A stretch of 64,000 bases of DNA from Aliigemmobacter aestuarii (GCF_004799285.1 NZ_SSND01000001.1:1550001-1614000), one strand, 5' to 3'; shown: positions 27,579 through 37,036, counted from the first letter of the stretch. The notes: generated from the sequence alone by a model not told the origin. A program made the numbers and translations.

Positions 27579-27908
27579 AGCGACCCCTGCATGAAGACGT
27601 CCGTTCCGATCGCGGACAGGACCTGTACCCAGAGCGCAGAATGACCCGGGAAGCGTCCCCGCGAAACCAAGATTTCCCGTCAATCAGCAAGAATTTCTTG
27701 TCGATTGGTCTGGTTGAAAGCCGTGCTCCGGGACGGGTGCGGGCCGATCGTGCGGGATCAGGTCGGGGGGAAGGCTGTTCGGGCAAGCGCCCGCCACAAC
27801 CCTCAGGGCGCCGGAAGGCGCGGGGCGGGGTCGCCTTGGCCGGGCCCACGCCATCCTGCAAACAGATGGCCATCGTGAGCCGGCGGGCAGCAACCCCGCC
27901 TCCGCAAG
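27579..27908. other. Non-coding gap upstream of the ThDP-enzyme operon
   Basis: No convincing gene is seen in these 330 bases. They hold the presumed promoter region of the leftward operon and a 27-bp imperfect palindrome at 27681-27707, 103 bases upstream of the start codon. The part 27710-27900 is GC-rich without clear structure. Confidence 0.6.
27681..27707. promoter_or_regulatory. Imperfect 27-bp palindrome, candidate operator of the ThDP/hyuAB operon
   Basis: CAATCAGCAAGAA (27681-27693), a single T, then TTCTTGTCGATTG (27695-27707). The arms match at 11 of 13 positions; only the AG/TC pair breaks symmetry. It is AT-richer than its surroundings. The position about 100 bases upstream of the first gene fits an activator or repressor site. 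The LysR protein at 17984-18913 is the obvious candidate to bind it; this is inferred. Confidence 0.5.
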
Positions 27909-28055
27909 TTACCGGACTTGGGCAATGATTGTCAGAAAAATCGTGGCTTCAAGAAAAGGCACGCTCAGAACAATCGAGCGGGCGGTAGTGATGGCAGAAC
28001 CGAGATACTTGTTACCGACGTTATGGACAGGCTTTCGTACCAGATAGCGAAACAT
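27909..28055 (-). CDS. Possible small protein, 48 aa
   Basis: An ATG-started 48-codon frame (beginning MFRYLVRKPVHNVGNKYLGS) is preceded by GAGGGA at a suitable distance (7 bases). The N-terminus is basic and the C-terminal half (about residues 21-46) is hydrophobic (ITTARSIVLSVPFLEATIFLTIIAQ), so a small membrane protein is possible. No homologue is recognised. The frame uses less GC-rich codons than its neighbours. Upstream sequence contains TTGTTA and AACAAT with 17 bases between, a weak promoter candidate. Confidence 0.4.
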   Translation of the reverse strand: MFRYLVRKPVHNVGNKYLGSAITTARSIVLSVPFLEATIFLTIIAQVR

Positions 28056-28299
28056 TCTTGGTCCCTCGTCAGGTATTGTTTACCTTTTCATCAATAATAA
28101 CAACCACTTACGTTTGCGTTGATACGCCTTGTATCCCTTTGCGGGAACCTGTCTTTTGGGACATGTCTTTTCGTTGGCAAGCAGCGGACGGGCCGCACCG
28201 GCCAGCGGGGCGCGCAGGCAAGGGGCTGCGCGGGATGGGCAGGGCGGTAATGTGGAAAAGCATCGGCCGTTGATGGGCGCGGCCCCATCGGGGCACCGC

Positions 28300-28881
28300 C
28301 TAGCGCACCGGGTTTTCGCTGTCGGTATCGGTCCCCGCGGCGGCGCGCGCCTCAACCTCATTGACCACGCCATCGACATAATCAAAGCACGTGGGGCAAA
28401 CCGCATAGGTCACGAAGGCGGGATGGCGTTCCTCGATCTCGTCGCACGACACCCAATCCGACGAGCCGTCGAACATGACATGCCCGCAGTAGGAACATTT
28501 GCAATCCCGCGCGTGGGGATCGTAATGCCACGGCGTCAGCGGGGGCGAGAAGTGCCAGGCATCGCGCAGGTCATGCACCATCAACGCGCGATCATCCTTC
28601 ATCGGCTGGATCGTCAGCAGGAACTTCCGCGCCATGCTGGGCGAATCACAGCGGTATTCCAGGCGCAGCGGCTTTTTCGTCGTCAGCACCGTATCGATCA
28701 GGCGACTGGTCAACAGGCGGGTATCGTCACCGGCGATATGCGCCATCAGCGAGGTCGACAGCACCGTGTTGGCCAAGGCTGATTGTGCAGCGTTCTGAAG
28801 GGCGAATTCGTCCCATTCCCCGCCCACCCAAAGCAGGCGGTAACTGGTGTCTACAACGGCGTAGACCTGCAGGAACTTCAA
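28300..28881 (-). CDS. PAS-like protein with C-terminal zinc-ribbon cysteines, about 193 aa
   Basis: Family resembles short bacterial PAS proteins: residues about 8-105 have VDTSYRLLWVGGEWDEFA and LEYRCDSPSMARKFLLTI, a PAS-like pattern with an RCDSP motif. The C-terminal part has seven cysteines in all with C127-x-C129-x2-C132, C146 and C162-x2-C165, fit for metal binding. I chose TTG at 28881, which has AAGGGGGAGGGAG directly upstream; an ATG at 28926 lacks such a site. No output domain is visible. A perfect PpsR box lies 113 bases upstream, overlapping the dxs stop codon, so it may belong to the photosynthesis regulon. Confidence 0.75.
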   Translation of the reverse strand: MKFLQVYAVVDTSYRLLWVGGEWDEFALQNAAQSALANTVLSTSLMAHIAGDDTRLLTSRLIDTVLTTKKPLRLEYRCDSPSMARKFLLTIQPMKDDRALMVHDLRDAWHFSPPLTPWHYDPHARDCKCSYCGHVMFDGSSDWVSCDEIEERHPAFVTYAVCPTCFDYVDGVVNEVEARAAAGTDTDSENPVR

Positions 28882-28993
28882 CTCCCTCCCCCTTCCCGTG
28901 CGTGGACGGCAGTGCGACACTAGCACAAGTTTGCACGAAGTCGCGCCAGAAGTTTACACTTTCTGCCGATTTAAATGCCACGGGAATCGTGTT

Positions 28994-29011
28994 TGTCAAC
29001 GCAGGTTTACA
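28994..29011. promoter_or_regulatory. PpsR/CrtJ box at the dxs 3' end
   Basis: TGTCAACGCAGGTTTACA matches TGT-N12-ACA and the extended form TGTCAA...TTTACA seen at crtE/crtD. It overlaps the stop codon of dxs and lies 113 bases upstream of the PAS/zinc-ribbon gene, the only gene it could control on that side. A second half site (TTTACA at 28953-28958) lies nearby. Confidence 0.65.
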
Positions 29012-30936
29012 ACACTGGCCGTCCTGAACGGCGATGCTGCCTGTAATACGGCGGTTGCGATATCGCTCGCGGCCAACCCCGCCCAGGCATACATCTGGGC
29101 CGGGCTGGCCTGGTCTATGAACCGGTCAGGCAGGGTCAAGGTGCGGATTGCACGGCCTTTTTCCAGCAAACCCGCTGCGGCGAGGTGATGCAGGACCAGC
29201 CCACCGAACCCGCCGGTGGAACCCTGCTCGACCGTGACCAGCGTGCGATGATGGCGGTGCAGTTGTTCCAGCAGTTCGGCATCCAGCGGTTTGGCGAACC
29301 GCGCATCCGCGACCGTCACCGAAACCCCCTGCGATTCCAGAATGGCGGCGGCGGCCAGTGCCTCGGACAGGTGCGCACCGAACGACAAGATCGCCGCGTC
29401 GCTGCCTTCGCGCAGGATCCGGCCCCGCCCGATCGGCAACGCCTCGCCCCTGTCGGGCATGGGCACGCCGATCCCTTCGCCCCGCGGATAGCGCAGGGCG
29501 ATCGGCCCCTCGTCATGCCGCGCGGCAGTGGCGATCATGTGGGCCAGATCGGCCTCGTCACCTGCGGCCATCACCGTCATGTTCGGCAGATTGGCGAGGA
29601 ACATCACGTCGAAGGCCCCCGCATGGGTCGCACCGTCCTGCCCCACCAGCCCCGCCCGGTCGATCGCAAAGCGCACCGGCAGGTTCTGAAGCGCCACGTC
29701 GTGCACGATCTGGTCATAGCCGCGCTGCAGGAAGCTGGAATAGATCGCGCAGAAAGGCCGCATCCCGCCCGCCGCCAGGCCCGCCGCGAAGGTCACGCCG
29801 TGCTGTTCGGCAATGCCCACGTCAAAGACACGGCCCGGAAAGCGGGTCTGCATCGCATCCAGGCCCGTACCCCCCGGCATGGCGGCGGTGATGGCCACGA
29901 TCCTGGGGTCGCGCGCGGCCTCGTCCGTCAGGGTCTTGCCAAAGACGGCGGTGTAGTTGGGCGCGTTCGCCGGGGTCTTGAACTGCTGCCCGGTCGCGAT
30001 GTCGAACTTCGCGACGCCGTGGTACTTGTCGTCCGCGCCCTCGGCCGGGGCATAGCCATAGCCCTTCTTCGTGACCACATGGATCAGGACCGGCCCGGTG
30101 GCATGGGCGCGCGCCCCGCGCAGGACCGCCAGAAGGGCCGGCATGTCATGGCCGTTGACCGGGCCCAGATAGGCAAAGCCCAGCTTTTCGAACAGGGTCG
30201 GGCCGCCCGGCCGGTCGCCCACCAGTTCACGGGCGCGGCGCGCGCCTTCGCGCAGAGGCGCGGGCAGGTGATCCTCGATGCCCTCGGCCAGCGCCTTTAG
30301 CGTGGCCAGCGGGCCGTTCCGGCCCAGGGTGTTCAGATAGGTCTGCAACGCGCCCACGGGCGGGGCAATCGACATGTCGTTGTCGTTCAGGATCACGAAC
30401 ATCCGCGTGCCCAGATGGCCCGCGTGGTTCATCGCCTCATAGGCCATGCCGGCGGTGATCGCCCCGTCGCCGATCACGGCGATCGTGTCACCCACGGGCT
30501 GCCCCATCTCGCGCGCGAGGGCAAAGCCAAGCGCGGCCGAGATCGAGGTAGAGCTGTGCGCCGCCCCGAACGGGTCATGTTCGCTTTCCGACCGCTTGGT
30601 GAACCCGCTCAGCCCGCCGGCCTGGCGAAGTGTCAGCATCCGGTCGCGCCGACCGGTCAGGATCTTGTGCGGATAGCACTGGTGGCCCACGTCCCAGATC
30701 AGCTTGTCATGCGGGGTGTTGAAGACGGCATGCAGCGCCACGGTCAGTTCCACCACACCCAGCGACGATCCCAGATGGCCGCCGGTCTGGCTGACGACCT
30801 CGATCACCTCGCGGCGCAGTTCATGCGCCAGCGTGCCAAGGTCGCGGTCCGGCAGGGCACGCAGATCGGCCGGGCTTGCCACACGGTCCAGCGTCGGCTT
30901 GGGCGTCAGGGGGGATACGGGGCCTTGGGCGGTCAT
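28996..30936 (-). CDS. dxs: 1-deoxy-D-xylulose-5-phosphate synthase, 646 aa
   Basis: Dxs condenses pyruvate and glyceraldehyde-3-phosphate, the first step of the MEP isoprenoid pathway that feeds carotenoids and the bacteriochlorophyll tail. The N-terminal [18 protein letters not shown], the ThDP motif [27 protein letters not shown]-like [19 protein letters not shown] and [15 protein letters not shown] are all present. I chose ATG at 30936, which gives the normal length of about 640 aa; a frame reading on to 31305 crosses hairpins and pufX sequence and is not coding. It lies downstream of pufX behind a strong terminator. Confidence 0.96.
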   Translation of the reverse strand: MTAQGPVSPLTPKPTLDRVASPADLRALPDRDLGTLAHELRREVIEVVSQTGGHLGSSLGVVELTVALHAVFNTPHDKLIWDVGHQCYPHKILTGRRDRMLTLRQAGGLSGFTKRSESEHDPFGAAHSSTSISAALGFALAREMGQPVGDTIAVIGDGAITAGMAYEAMNHAGHLGTRMFVILNDNDMSIAPPVGALQTYLNTLGRNGPLATLKALAEGIEDHLPAPLREGARRARELVGDRPGGPTLFEKLGFAYLGPVNGHDMPALLAVLRGARAHATGPVLIHVVTKKGYGYAPAEGADDKYHGVAKFDIATGQQFKTPANAPNYTAVFGKTLTDEAARDPRIVAITAAMPGGTGLDAMQTRFPGRVFDVGIAEQHGVTFAAGLAAGGMRPFCAIYSSFLQRGYDQIVHDVALQNLPVRFAIDRAGLVGQDGATHAGAFDVMFLANLPNMTVMAAGDEADLAHMIATAARHDEGPIALRYPRGEGIGVPMPDRGEALPIGRGRILREGSDAAILSFGAHLSEALAAAAILESQGVSVTVADARFAKPLDAELLEQLHRHHRTLVTVEQGSTGGFGGLVLHHLAAAGLLEKGRAIRTLTLPDRFIDQASPAQMYAWAGLAASDIATAVLQAASPFRTASVVNLR

Positions 30937-31005
30937 GGCGCTCTCCGCGGGGTTGGGCGGCGCTGCGCTGCGAACTCTGCGGGGCGGCAGGCGCCGGGGC
31001 CGGGC

Positions 31006-31041
31006 AAAAGGTGCCGTGTGGGAAGGGACACCACACGGCAC
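31006..31041 (-). terminator. Terminator of the puf operon, upstream of dxs
   Basis: On the minus strand GTGCCGTGTGG (31041-31031) and CCACACGGCAC (31021-31011) form a perfect 11-bp stem with a 9-base loop, followed by C and four T residues. It lies 70 bases upstream of the dxs start codon, so dxs must have its own promoter or rely on read-through. Confidence 0.85.
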
Positions 31042-31046
31042 TAGTG

Positions 31047-31150
31047 CCTGTCGTACGGACAGGAAGGGAACCGGGGCCCGAAGGTCCCGGCATCCGGAAA
31101 CGCACTCCGTTCCGGATTCGGGACCCGCCGCATCCCGAAGGACGCGGCGG
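31047..31150 (-). other. Tandem hairpins between pufX and the puf terminator
   Basis: Four successive inverted repeats fill the 100 bases after pufX: CCGCCGC/GCGGCGG (31125-31150), ATCCGGAA/TTCCGGAT (31092-31117, perfect), CCGGGGCC/GGTCCCGG (31071-31090, one wobble) and CCTGTC/GACAGG (31047-31063). With the terminator they form five hairpins in a row. 3' hairpins that protect puf mRNA from nucleases are known in Rhodobacter; such a role here is inferred. Confidence 0.7.
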
Positions 31151-31156
31151 AGGCTT

Positions 31157-31387
31157 TCAGGCGATATCGTGACCTTCGGGCACGACGCGCATTTCAAGGG
31201 CGCCATAGGGCGACGGGGTCTGCCGGCTTTCTTCCGGCAGCAGCAGGCCAAGCAGGTAGATCGCCCACAGGAACACCCCGATCCCGACCAGGAAGATCGC
31301 CGCATAGGCGGCGCCCTTCATCATCTGGCCAAGACCCCAGAAGGCCAACCGGGTCTGGCGGCTTTCTTCCAAAAAGTCGTTCGGCAT
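31157..31387 (-). CDS. pufX: PufX, reaction-centre/LH1 core protein, 76 aa
   Basis: A single-helix protein that opens the LH1 ring to let quinone leave the reaction centre. The N-terminus is polar ([12 protein letters not shown]), the hydrophobic helix spans about residues 25-50 ([26 protein letters not shown]) and contains small-residue GxxxG-like spacing (GQMMKG, GIG), and a polar C-terminus follows. Length and place directly after pufM fit PufX (about 78-82 aa in Rhodobacter). PufX is limited to Rhodobacter-type phototrophs, so it marks the lineage. Confidence 0.93.
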   Translation of the reverse strand: MPNDFLEESRQTRLAFWGLGQMMKGAAYAAIFLVGIGVFLWAIYLLGLLLPEESRQTPSPYGALEMRVVPEGHDIA

Positions 31388-31397
31388 GGTGACCTCC

Positions 31398-32321
31398 TCA
31401 ATCCAGCGGCGCGTAGCCGTGTTCCTGTGCCCAGACGTACCAGTTATCGACGACCGTGCCGGTCAGCAGGATGCCGATGCCGCCTGTCAGCGTCACCAGA
31501 ACCGCAAACCACCAGGCCCAACGGTGAATCCCCTCCATCGTGGCGTTGAACCCCATGGTCCAGCGCCAGAACAGGGCCGCCCGTTCCGACGCGGTGCCGC
31601 GGTCGGCGATCTGTTCCAGCTCGCGGTCGCCGCCAAAGCGGCTGACGGCAAGGATCGTCGCCCCGTGCATCGCGAACAGAAGCGCCGATCCGTAAAGGAA
31701 GGCGATCGAGAGCGCGTGGAACGGGTTGTAGAACAGGTTGCCGTATTGCAGCGAGAACAGGTTGGTCCAGTCCAGATGGCTGAAGATGCCGTAGGGCACG
31801 GCGTGGCTCCAGCTGCCCATCAGGATCGGCCGGAACAGCCCCAGCACCAGGAACAGCCAGATCGCGCTGGCGAAGGCCCAGGACACATGCTTGCCCATGC
31901 CCAGGGCCTGCGCGCGCAGCCAGGTGCGCACCCACCACGAACAGACGCTGACCAGAAGGAAGAAGCTGGCGATCAGCCACCACCCGCCTTCCTTCAGCGG
32001 CGCAAAGCCCAGGCCGTATTCCTCGGCCGGCGGCTCCAGGCTGAACCAGAACAGGTCGCGCAGGAAGACCGCGGGGTTGAACCCGGCCTGATACCAGTAC
32101 CACATGCCGACCATCACGAACCACGTGATGCCCGATGCCAGCGAGATGACCCCCATCGTGCCCAGATAGACTGGGCCAAGCTGGGCGTTGCCGAACCAGC
32201 CAGCAAGAGAGGAAAACCCGGCGCTCTTGGTTCGGTTGGAAAGCTCGACGCCCTCCGCCATGCCCATTTCCGGGGCGCCGCGCACCTGAACCTGGGTAAA
32301 GATGTTCTGATACTCAGCCAT
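31398..32321 (-). CDS. pufM: Photosynthetic reaction centre M subunit, 307 aa
   Basis: The five-helix M subunit binds bacteriochlorophyll, bacteriopheophytin, QA, iron and a carotenoid. Landmarks are the N-terminal [32 protein letters not shown] with the special-pair His, [16 protein letters not shown] and the iron-ligand helix ([14 protein letters not shown]). Length 307 matches Rhodobacter. It overlaps pufL by 8 bases and pufX follows after 10 bases; no pufC is present. Confidence 0.98.
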   Translation of the reverse strand: MAEYQNIFTQVQVRGAPEMGMAEGVELSNRTKSAGFSSLAGWFGNAQLGPVYLGTMGVISLASGITWFVMVGMWYWYQAGFNPAVFLRDLFWFSLEPPAEEYGLGFAPLKEGGWWLIASFFLLVSVCSWWVRTWLRAQALGMGKHVSWAFASAIWLFLVLGLFRPILMGSWSHAVPYGIFSHLDWTNLFSLQYGNLFYNPFHALSIAFLYGSALLFAMHGATILAVSRFGGDRELEQIADRGTASERAALFWRWTMGFNATMEGIHRWAWWFAVLVTLTGGIGILLTGTVVDNWYVWAQEHGYAPLD

Positions 32322-33162
32322 TTATGCCTCCTTCGATGCCGGCCCACCACGGCAGCTGAAGCCACCAATCCCACCAGACGACCCATTGATCGAACCAGAT
32401 GGTGCCCGAGATCACGATGCAGACCGCCGACCAGAATCCGGCATTCAGCGCCAGCAGAAGCCCCAGGCGGTGAATGCCCAGCGTGCCGACGGAATAGCCG
32501 ATCAGGTCGCGGAAATAGGTGTCTTCATGGTCCGGCGTGCGCATTTCCTTGCCCTTCTCGGGGTTGGCCGCCGAAAGGATCAGCGCCCCGTGCAGGGCCA
32601 GCGCCAGCGCGTTGGTGAAGAAGAAGCTCACCGCGATCATGTGCGCCGGGTTGTAGTGGAAGTTGCCGTAGGTATAGCCGGTGTTGCTGACCCAATCGAG
32701 GTGGGTCCAGATCCCGTAGGGGAAGGCATAACCCCAGGCCCCCATCAGAAGCGGGCGGAACACCACCAGCGTCAGATAGGCAAAGATCGCCACGCCAAAG
32801 GCGAAGGGGATGTGATAGCCGATCCCCAGCTTGCGGCAGATTTCGACCTCGCGCAGCGCCCATGAAACGAACGCGCCCGTGGCGCAGATGGTGATGATCT
32901 GCCACAGCCCGCCTTCGCGCAGCGGGGCCATCGCGAGGCCCATTTCCACCGGCGGCGGATTGATCGAGATCAGCCAGGGGTTCCAGGTGCCCTGAAGCAC
33001 CGCCCCGTAGAGGATCAGCAGGGTTCCGAGCGCCGCGAAGAAGAAGGTCGTGACGCCAAAGAAGCCGACGTAGAAAGGGCCGACCCAGAAGTCGAACAGG
33101 TTCCCGCCGACCAGCGTGCCCCCCGGCACGCGGTATTTTCGTTCGAAGCTGAGCAGTGCCAT
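32314..33162 (-). CDS. pufL: Photosynthetic reaction centre L subunit, 282 aa
   Basis: Five-helix L subunit partner of PufM, with the secondary quinone QB site. The N-terminus [19 protein letters not shown], the special-pair helix ([18 protein letters not shown]), [17 protein letters not shown] and the iron/QB helix ([18 protein letters not shown]) are typical. I chose ATG at 33162, which gives 282 aa as in Rhodobacter. The gene is preceded by an intercistronic hairpin and followed by pufM with an 8-base overlap. Confidence 0.98.
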   Translation of the reverse strand: MALLSFERKYRVPGGTLVGGNLFDFWVGPFYVGFFGVTTFFFAALGTLLILYGAVLQGTWNPWLISINPPPVEMGLAMAPLREGGLWQIITICATGAFVSWALREVEICRKLGIGYHIPFAFGVAIFAYLTLVVFRPLLMGAWGYAFPYGIWTHLDWVSNTGYTYGNFHYNPAHMIAVSFFFTNALALALHGALILSAANPEKGKEMRTPDHEDTYFRDLIGYSVGTLGIHRLGLLLALNAGFWSAVCIVISGTIWFDQWVVWWDWWLQLPWWAGIEGGING

Positions 33163-33243
33163 GCTTCCGTCTCCGCTTGAGCCAGAAAAGCTGCCGATGG
33201 GCGCGATGCGGCAGGTCGTCTGTGATTGAAGGTGTGGATCGTC

Positions 33244-33268
33244 GCGGGCGACCACGAAGGCCGCCCGC
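33244..33268 (-). other. Intercistronic hairpin between pufA and pufL
   Basis: GCGGGCG (33244-33250) and CGCCCGC (33262-33268) form a perfect 7-bp GC stem with an 11-base loop. A large hairpin at the same place in Rhodobacter puf mRNA keeps the pufBA segment stable and raises LH1 over reaction-centre output; the same role is likely here. Confidence 0.75.
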
Positions 33269-33284
33269 AACAGGGGTCGTCCAC

Positions 33285-33461
33285 TTACTCGGTCGCGGTC
33301 ACATAGCCGTGCTTGGCGGCGGCGATGTCGAACCAGTTGTAGGCGGGCGTGCTGAGCAGCACGAGGTGGATCATTGCCGCCAGCAGGAACAGGAACACGC
33401 CCTGCGCCACGAAGACGCGACGAGGATCGAAGATGAGCCAGATCTTGTAGAATTTGGACAT
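33285..33461 (-). CDS. pufA: Light-harvesting LH1 alpha subunit, 58 aa
   Basis: A single-helix antenna polypeptide that binds bacteriochlorophyll a. [19 protein letters not shown] is the standard LH1 alpha N-terminus, the helix is [17 protein letters not shown] with the chlorophyll-ligand His (AMIHL), and the C-terminus ends [17 protein letters not shown]. The ATG at 33461 follows a typical ribosome site (AGGAGG-like GAGGATC) and lies 13 bases after pufB. Confidence 0.97.
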   Translation of the reverse strand: MSKFYKIWLIFDPRRVFVAQGVFLFLLAAMIHLVLLSTPAYNWFDIAAAKHGYVTATE

Positions 33462-33474
33462 TGCTTGATCCTCC

Positions 33475-33624
33475 TCAGAACCACGGGCGCCAGATGTAGA
33501 CCGCCAGATGCGCGACAACGGCGATGGCGGTGAACAGCCAAAGCCCGCTCATGTAGACGGAGTGCAGTTCTTGCGCCTGCTCGTCGGTGAGACCTGTGAA
33601 ACTCAGGTCGGATTTATCAGCCAT
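33475..33624 (-). CDS. pufB: Light-harvesting LH1 beta subunit, 49 aa
   Basis: Antenna partner of Puf[24 protein letters not shown] is the LH1 beta N-terminus, the helix [22 protein letters not shown] carries the chlorophyll-ligand His and the C-terminal WRPW motif. ATG at 33624 has GGAGGAT just upstream; a longer frame is not coding. The 168 bases between pufQ and pufB hold a GCCGCA/TGCGGC hairpin (33651-33667) and a GAAGATCTTC palindrome (33736-33745), which may act on mRNA processing. Confidence 0.97.
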   Translation of the reverse strand: MADKSDLSFTGLTDEQAQELHSVYMSGLWLFTAIAVVAHLAVYIWRPWF

Positions 33625-33792
33625 TCTATCCTCCGGATTGGCAGACTGACGCCGCATCCCCTGCGGCCGGGTCCACGTTGCAACGGAATGCTGCACCGTG
33701 TTCTCGACAGGGCCGGGGTTTCCCCCGCCCCCACCGAAGATCTTCACCAGACGGGCGGGCGCTCCGCGTCAGGAATAGGGTTCCGCCCCCGG

Positions 33793-34026
33793 TCAGGGAC
33801 GGAAGATCGCCGGCGTGATCTCTTCGGCGTCGCGCAACGCGCGGGCCAGAGGACCGACCGCCGGAAGGCGGCGATGCCGGATCAGCGACCAGGTCCAGAC
33901 AAGGGCCTGCACCGGCAGCGCGAAGCACAGGATCAGGGCGAAATAGGTCGCATATTCGGCCTTCGGCGTGCGCTTGCGATGCGCATGTTCGAAGGGGTCG
34001 TGACTGGATATGCTGTGGTCACTCAT
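33793..34026 (-). CDS. pufQ: PufQ, bacteriochlorophyll/puf assembly factor, 77 aa
   Basis: A small membrane protein needed for normal bacteriochlorophyll levels and LH/RC assembly in Rhodobacter. It has a polar, charged N-terminus ([17 protein letters not shown]), one hydrophobic helix ([22 protein letters not shown]) and a basic tail, as PufQ does (74 aa in R. capsulatus). Its ATG overlaps the bchZ stop (ATGA), so it joins the bch and puf transcripts into the known superoperon. The puf promoter should lie within bchZ and cannot be picked by eye. Confidence 0.92.
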   Translation of the reverse strand: MSDHSISSHDPFEHAHRKRTPKAEYATYFALILCFALPVQALVWTWSLIRHRRLPAVGPLARALRDAEEITPAIFRP

Positions 34027-35513
34027 GCTCTTTCTCCCTTGGTGGAAGCTGGCGGGGCAGGCTGGGGGCCGCCCGACAGGGTTTCGACGAATTCGACGAC
34101 GACGCGTTCCGCGCCCTCGTCCAAAGCCTTCTTTTCGGCCGCGTCACGCAGCGCCTTGGCGGCGGAAATCCGGGTCAGGACCGGGTGCTGCGCGAGGATG
34201 CGCTCCAGCGCCAGCTGGGCGTCCGGGTCCCAGGGCATGTCGCGGCGCAGGGTCGTGGGCGTGGCCACGGCGCTGTCCATCTCGGATCCCAGCGGCAGGA
34301 TGTGGAACAGGGCATCGAACAGGCCGTTGCAGACCTCCTGCACGATCCAGACCGCGCCCGCATAGCCCATGAAGGGCGTGCCCGTCGCACGCCGGATCGC
34401 GGCACCGGGGAAGGACGCGGGCAGGAATACCGGCTGCGGCCCGTGCCCGCCCTTCATCTCGGCCAGGTAGATCTTTTCGTTGATCGACCCCATGACGATC
34501 AGCGGCCGGTTCTGGCGCATCATCGCGCGCACCGCTTCGTTGTTGGTCTTCTGTCCGGCGACGCGCGACACGGCAAAGGCGCAGGGAAGGCCCATGTCGG
34601 TTTCAAGGAACTTCCGCACGCCGCGGGTGTAGGTTTCGTTTGCCACGATGGCAAAGCTCGCCGTTGCAAAGAAGTCCTGCGTGACCGACCGCCACAGATC
34701 CCACAGCGGCTTCAGCGTGGAATGCTTTTCACGTTCGATGAACGGCTCCGGGTCAAGGCCCAGCATCTCGCCCAGCTGGCGCAGGAACCGTGTGGTGCTG
34801 TCCATGCCGATGGGCGCCTGCAGATAGGGCTTGCCCAGCACCTCGGCGAGGCCCCGGCCGAATTCGCGATACATCACGATGTTCGCCTCGGCGTTCACCA
34901 GATTGCGCATCTCGGCCAGATGGGCGCCTAGCGGCATCACCATGTTGACCTCGGCGCCGATCCCTTCGACCAGACGGCGGATCTCGTGCAGGTCCGACGC
35001 CATGTTGAAGACGCCATACATCGGGCCAAGAATGTTGACGCGCGGCTTCGCGTCCGGATCGCGCGGTTTTTCCGGCGGCATCCGGCCCTTGGTCATCCCG
35101 AATTCGGTGAAGATCCAGGTCATCGCCCGATCGGCGGCTTGCCACTGATCCTCGTCGATCGTGCGCGGCAGGAACCGCTGGATGTTGGTGCCCATGGGCG
35201 TGACGCCGCCGCCGATCATCTCGGCAATGGAACCCGTGACCACCACGGCGGGCAGCGCCGCGTCGAGCGTTTTCCACGCGCGTTTCATCGCGCCTTCGGT
35301 GCCGTCGCGGCCCAGTTCCTCTTCGCCAAGGCCGGTGACGACGATGGGCAGTTCATGCGGCGGAAGCGCGTCGGTGTAATGCAGGACCGAAGTCACCGGC
35401 AGGTTTTCGCAACCCACCGGGCCGTCGATCACCACCTGCAATCCCTTGACCGCGCAGAAGGCATAGACCGCCCCCCAGTATCCGCCGGCCCGGTCATGAT
35501 CCTGGATCAGCAT
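34023..35513 (-). CDS. bchZ: Chlorophyllide a reductase subunit Z, 496 aa
   Basis: BchZ with BchX and BchY reduces the C7=C8 bond of ring B, giving the bacteriochlorin ring. It is a nitrogenase NifK-like catalytic subunit. The N-terminal [22 protein letters not shown] carries a cluster cysteine; other typical stretches are [28 protein letters not shown] and the C-terminal PCP-red-like domain. I chose ATG at 35513, one base overlapping the bchY stop (TGATG), because the frame to 35933 is a shadow. Length matches the family (about 490 aa). Confidence 0.96.
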   Translation of the reverse strand: MLIQDHDRAGGYWGAVYAFCAVKGLQVVIDGPVGCENLPVTSVLHYTDALPPHELPIVVTGLGEEELGRDGTEGAMKRAWKTLDAALPAVVVTGSIAEMIGGGVTPMGTNIQRFLPRTIDEDQWQAADRAMTWIFTEFGMTKGRMPPEKPRDPDAKPRVNILGPMYGVFNMASDLHEIRRLVEGIGAEVNMVMPLGAHLAEMRNLVNAEANIVMYREFGRGLAEVLGKPYLQAPIGMDSTTRFLRQLGEMLGLDPEPFIEREKHSTLKPLWDLWRSVTQDFFATASFAIVANETYTRGVRKFLETDMGLPCAFAVSRVAGQKTNNEAVRAMMRQNRPLIVMGSINEKIYLAEMKGGHGPQPVFLPASFPGAAIRRATGTPFMGYAGAVWIVQEVCNGLFDALFHILPLGSEMDSAVATPTTLRRDMPWDPDAQLALERILAQHPVLTRISAAKALRDAAEKKALDEGAERVVVEFVETLSGGPQPAPPASTKGERA

Positions 35514-37036
35514 CAGATCATCTCCTCTGCCTTCGCGGCGCGGGCGGCCTTGTCCAGCTTCTTCTGATGCAGGGCGCGGAAATCGGGGCGCAGGTTCGGC
35601 GCGCCTTCCCAGATGCCTGCCGTATCGCCCTGGCCCGTGCCCTCGAAGAAGGCGGACATGCCTTCCATGCGGGTCTTGTTGGCCATCGCGGCGTTGACCA
35701 CCTGCGCCAGAGATCCGGCACCCGCCGGCCCCATCAGGGGGCGGGCGGAAATCAGGTTGGTAAAGTAAAGCGCCGGGCGCGATTGTTCCTTGGCCTTCTG
35801 GACGACCGGGGTCGTGCCGATGGCCAGATCGGGCTGGAAAGCCTCCATCGCGGCAATGTCGTCTTCGAGGCTGGCGCGGTACTTCACCACGACGCCGCGC
35901 GCCCCCAGCCAGTCGCGATCGGCTGCCGACCATTCGTTCCGTGCGCAGGCGGTGCCGACGTAGGGCACATCCGCGCCGCTTTCGATCAGCAGGCGCGCGA
36001 CCAGAAGTTCCGATCCCTCGTAGCCCGAAACGGTGATCCGGCCCGAAATCGGGTTCGCCGCAAGCGCGCCCTTGATCGCGGGGCCGAAGGCGTTCTGCGC
36101 GGCGGCAATCTGGCCGGGGTTCACGCCATAGGCCGCGCCGATGGCGGCCAGCCAGTCCATCGTGCCGTCATGGCCCACCGGTGCCGAACCGACGACGCGG
36201 CGGCCCGCCGCCTGAAATTCGCGGATCGCGGCGGTATAGAACGGATGGATCGCCGCCACCACACCGCTGTCCAGCGCGGCATAGTGTTCGCGCCATTCAC
36301 GGCAGGGAACCACCGGGCCAACGGCCAGGCCCAAGGGCGCCAGCATCGCGCCAATCATCACCGGGTCGGCGGGGAACATTTCGCCCAGAAGGGTGACGGT
36401 CGGCCGGTCGGACCGGCCCTGCGCAGGGGCGGCCACAGGGCCCGCCTGAGCCTCGGCGCGGGCATAGGCCAGCATGGCACCGGCAAGCACGTCCTTGGCT
36501 TCGGCATGGGTCGGCACGCCAAAGCCCGGCACGTCGATCCCGATGATCCGCACGCCGTTGATTTCGTTCGGCAAAAGCCGCAGCGGCACGCCCGACGCCG
36601 TCGGCACGCACAGGTTCGTCACCACCACCGCGTCATAGCGGTCGGGGTCGGCCAGTTCATGGACGGCGTCGCGGATGTCCTCGAAGAGCTTGCCGGTCAC
36701 CAGCGTCTCCGAGTTGAAGGGAACATAGCCGACGGACCGGCGGGCACCATAGAAATGCGAAACGAAGCTGAGCCCGTAGACACAGCAGGCAGAACCGGAA
36801 AGCACGGTGGCCACGCGCCGCATCCGCAGGCCCACGCGCAGGGACCCGAAGGCAGGGCACATGCTTTGCGGCTTGTCGTGCGGGCCTTGCGGGTAGTCGG
36901 CGGCGTAGCGATCCAGCACCTCGGAGTTGCCGGCGGCGCGGGCCGCTGCCTCCATCTGCCCCGCGCCTGCGTGACAACCCATGCCATCGGTGGGCATGAC
37001 ATCTGCAACGGCATTCGGGGCGGGATGGTCAGACAT
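35513..37036 (-). CDS. bchY: Chlorophyllide a reductase subunit Y, 507 aa
   Basis: NifD-like catalytic subunit of chlorophyllide reductase. The N-terminal third has cluster cysteines in [16 protein letters not shown] and [19 protein letters not shown], then a conserved [15 protein letters not shown] region. Start is ATG at 37036, 8 bases inside bchX; ATG at 37042 adds two residues and is equally possible. The longer frame to 37249 overlaps bchX and is not coding. It lies in the bchCXYZ string. Confidence 0.95.
   Translation of the reverse strand: MSDHPAPNAVADVMPTDGMGCHAGAGQMEAAARAAGNSEVLDRYAADYPQGPHDKPQSMCPAFGSLRVGLRMRRVATVLSGSACCVYGLSFVSHFYGARRSVGYVPFNSETLVTGKLFEDIRDAVHELADPDRYDAVVVTNLCVPTASGVPLRLLPNEINGVRIIGIDVPGFGVPTHAEAKDVLAGAMLAYARAEAQAGPVAAPAQGRSDRPTVTLLGEMFPADPVMIGAMLAPLGLAVGPVVPCREWREHYAALDSGVVAAIHPFYTAAIREFQAAGRRVVGSAPVGHDGTMDWLAAIGAAYGVNPGQIAAAQNAFGPAIKGALAANPISGRITVSGYEGSELLVARLLIESGADVPYVGTACARNEWSAADRDWLGARGVVVKYRASLEDDIAAMEAFQPDLAIGTTPVVQKAKEQSRPALYFTNLISARPLMGPAGAGSLAQVVNAAMANKTRMEGMSAFFEGTGQGDTAGIWEGAPNLRPDFRALHQKKLDKAARAAKAEEMI

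Noticed and set aside
16353-27700. Integrated element bounded by tRNA-Pro
   Set aside because: No integrase, no direct repeat of the tRNA end and no composition break seen; kept only as a low-interest question.
28996-31305. 769-residue reading frame giving Dxs a long N-terminal extension
   Set aside because: The added part crosses the puf terminator, four hairpins and the pufX 3' end; normal Dxs starts at 30936.
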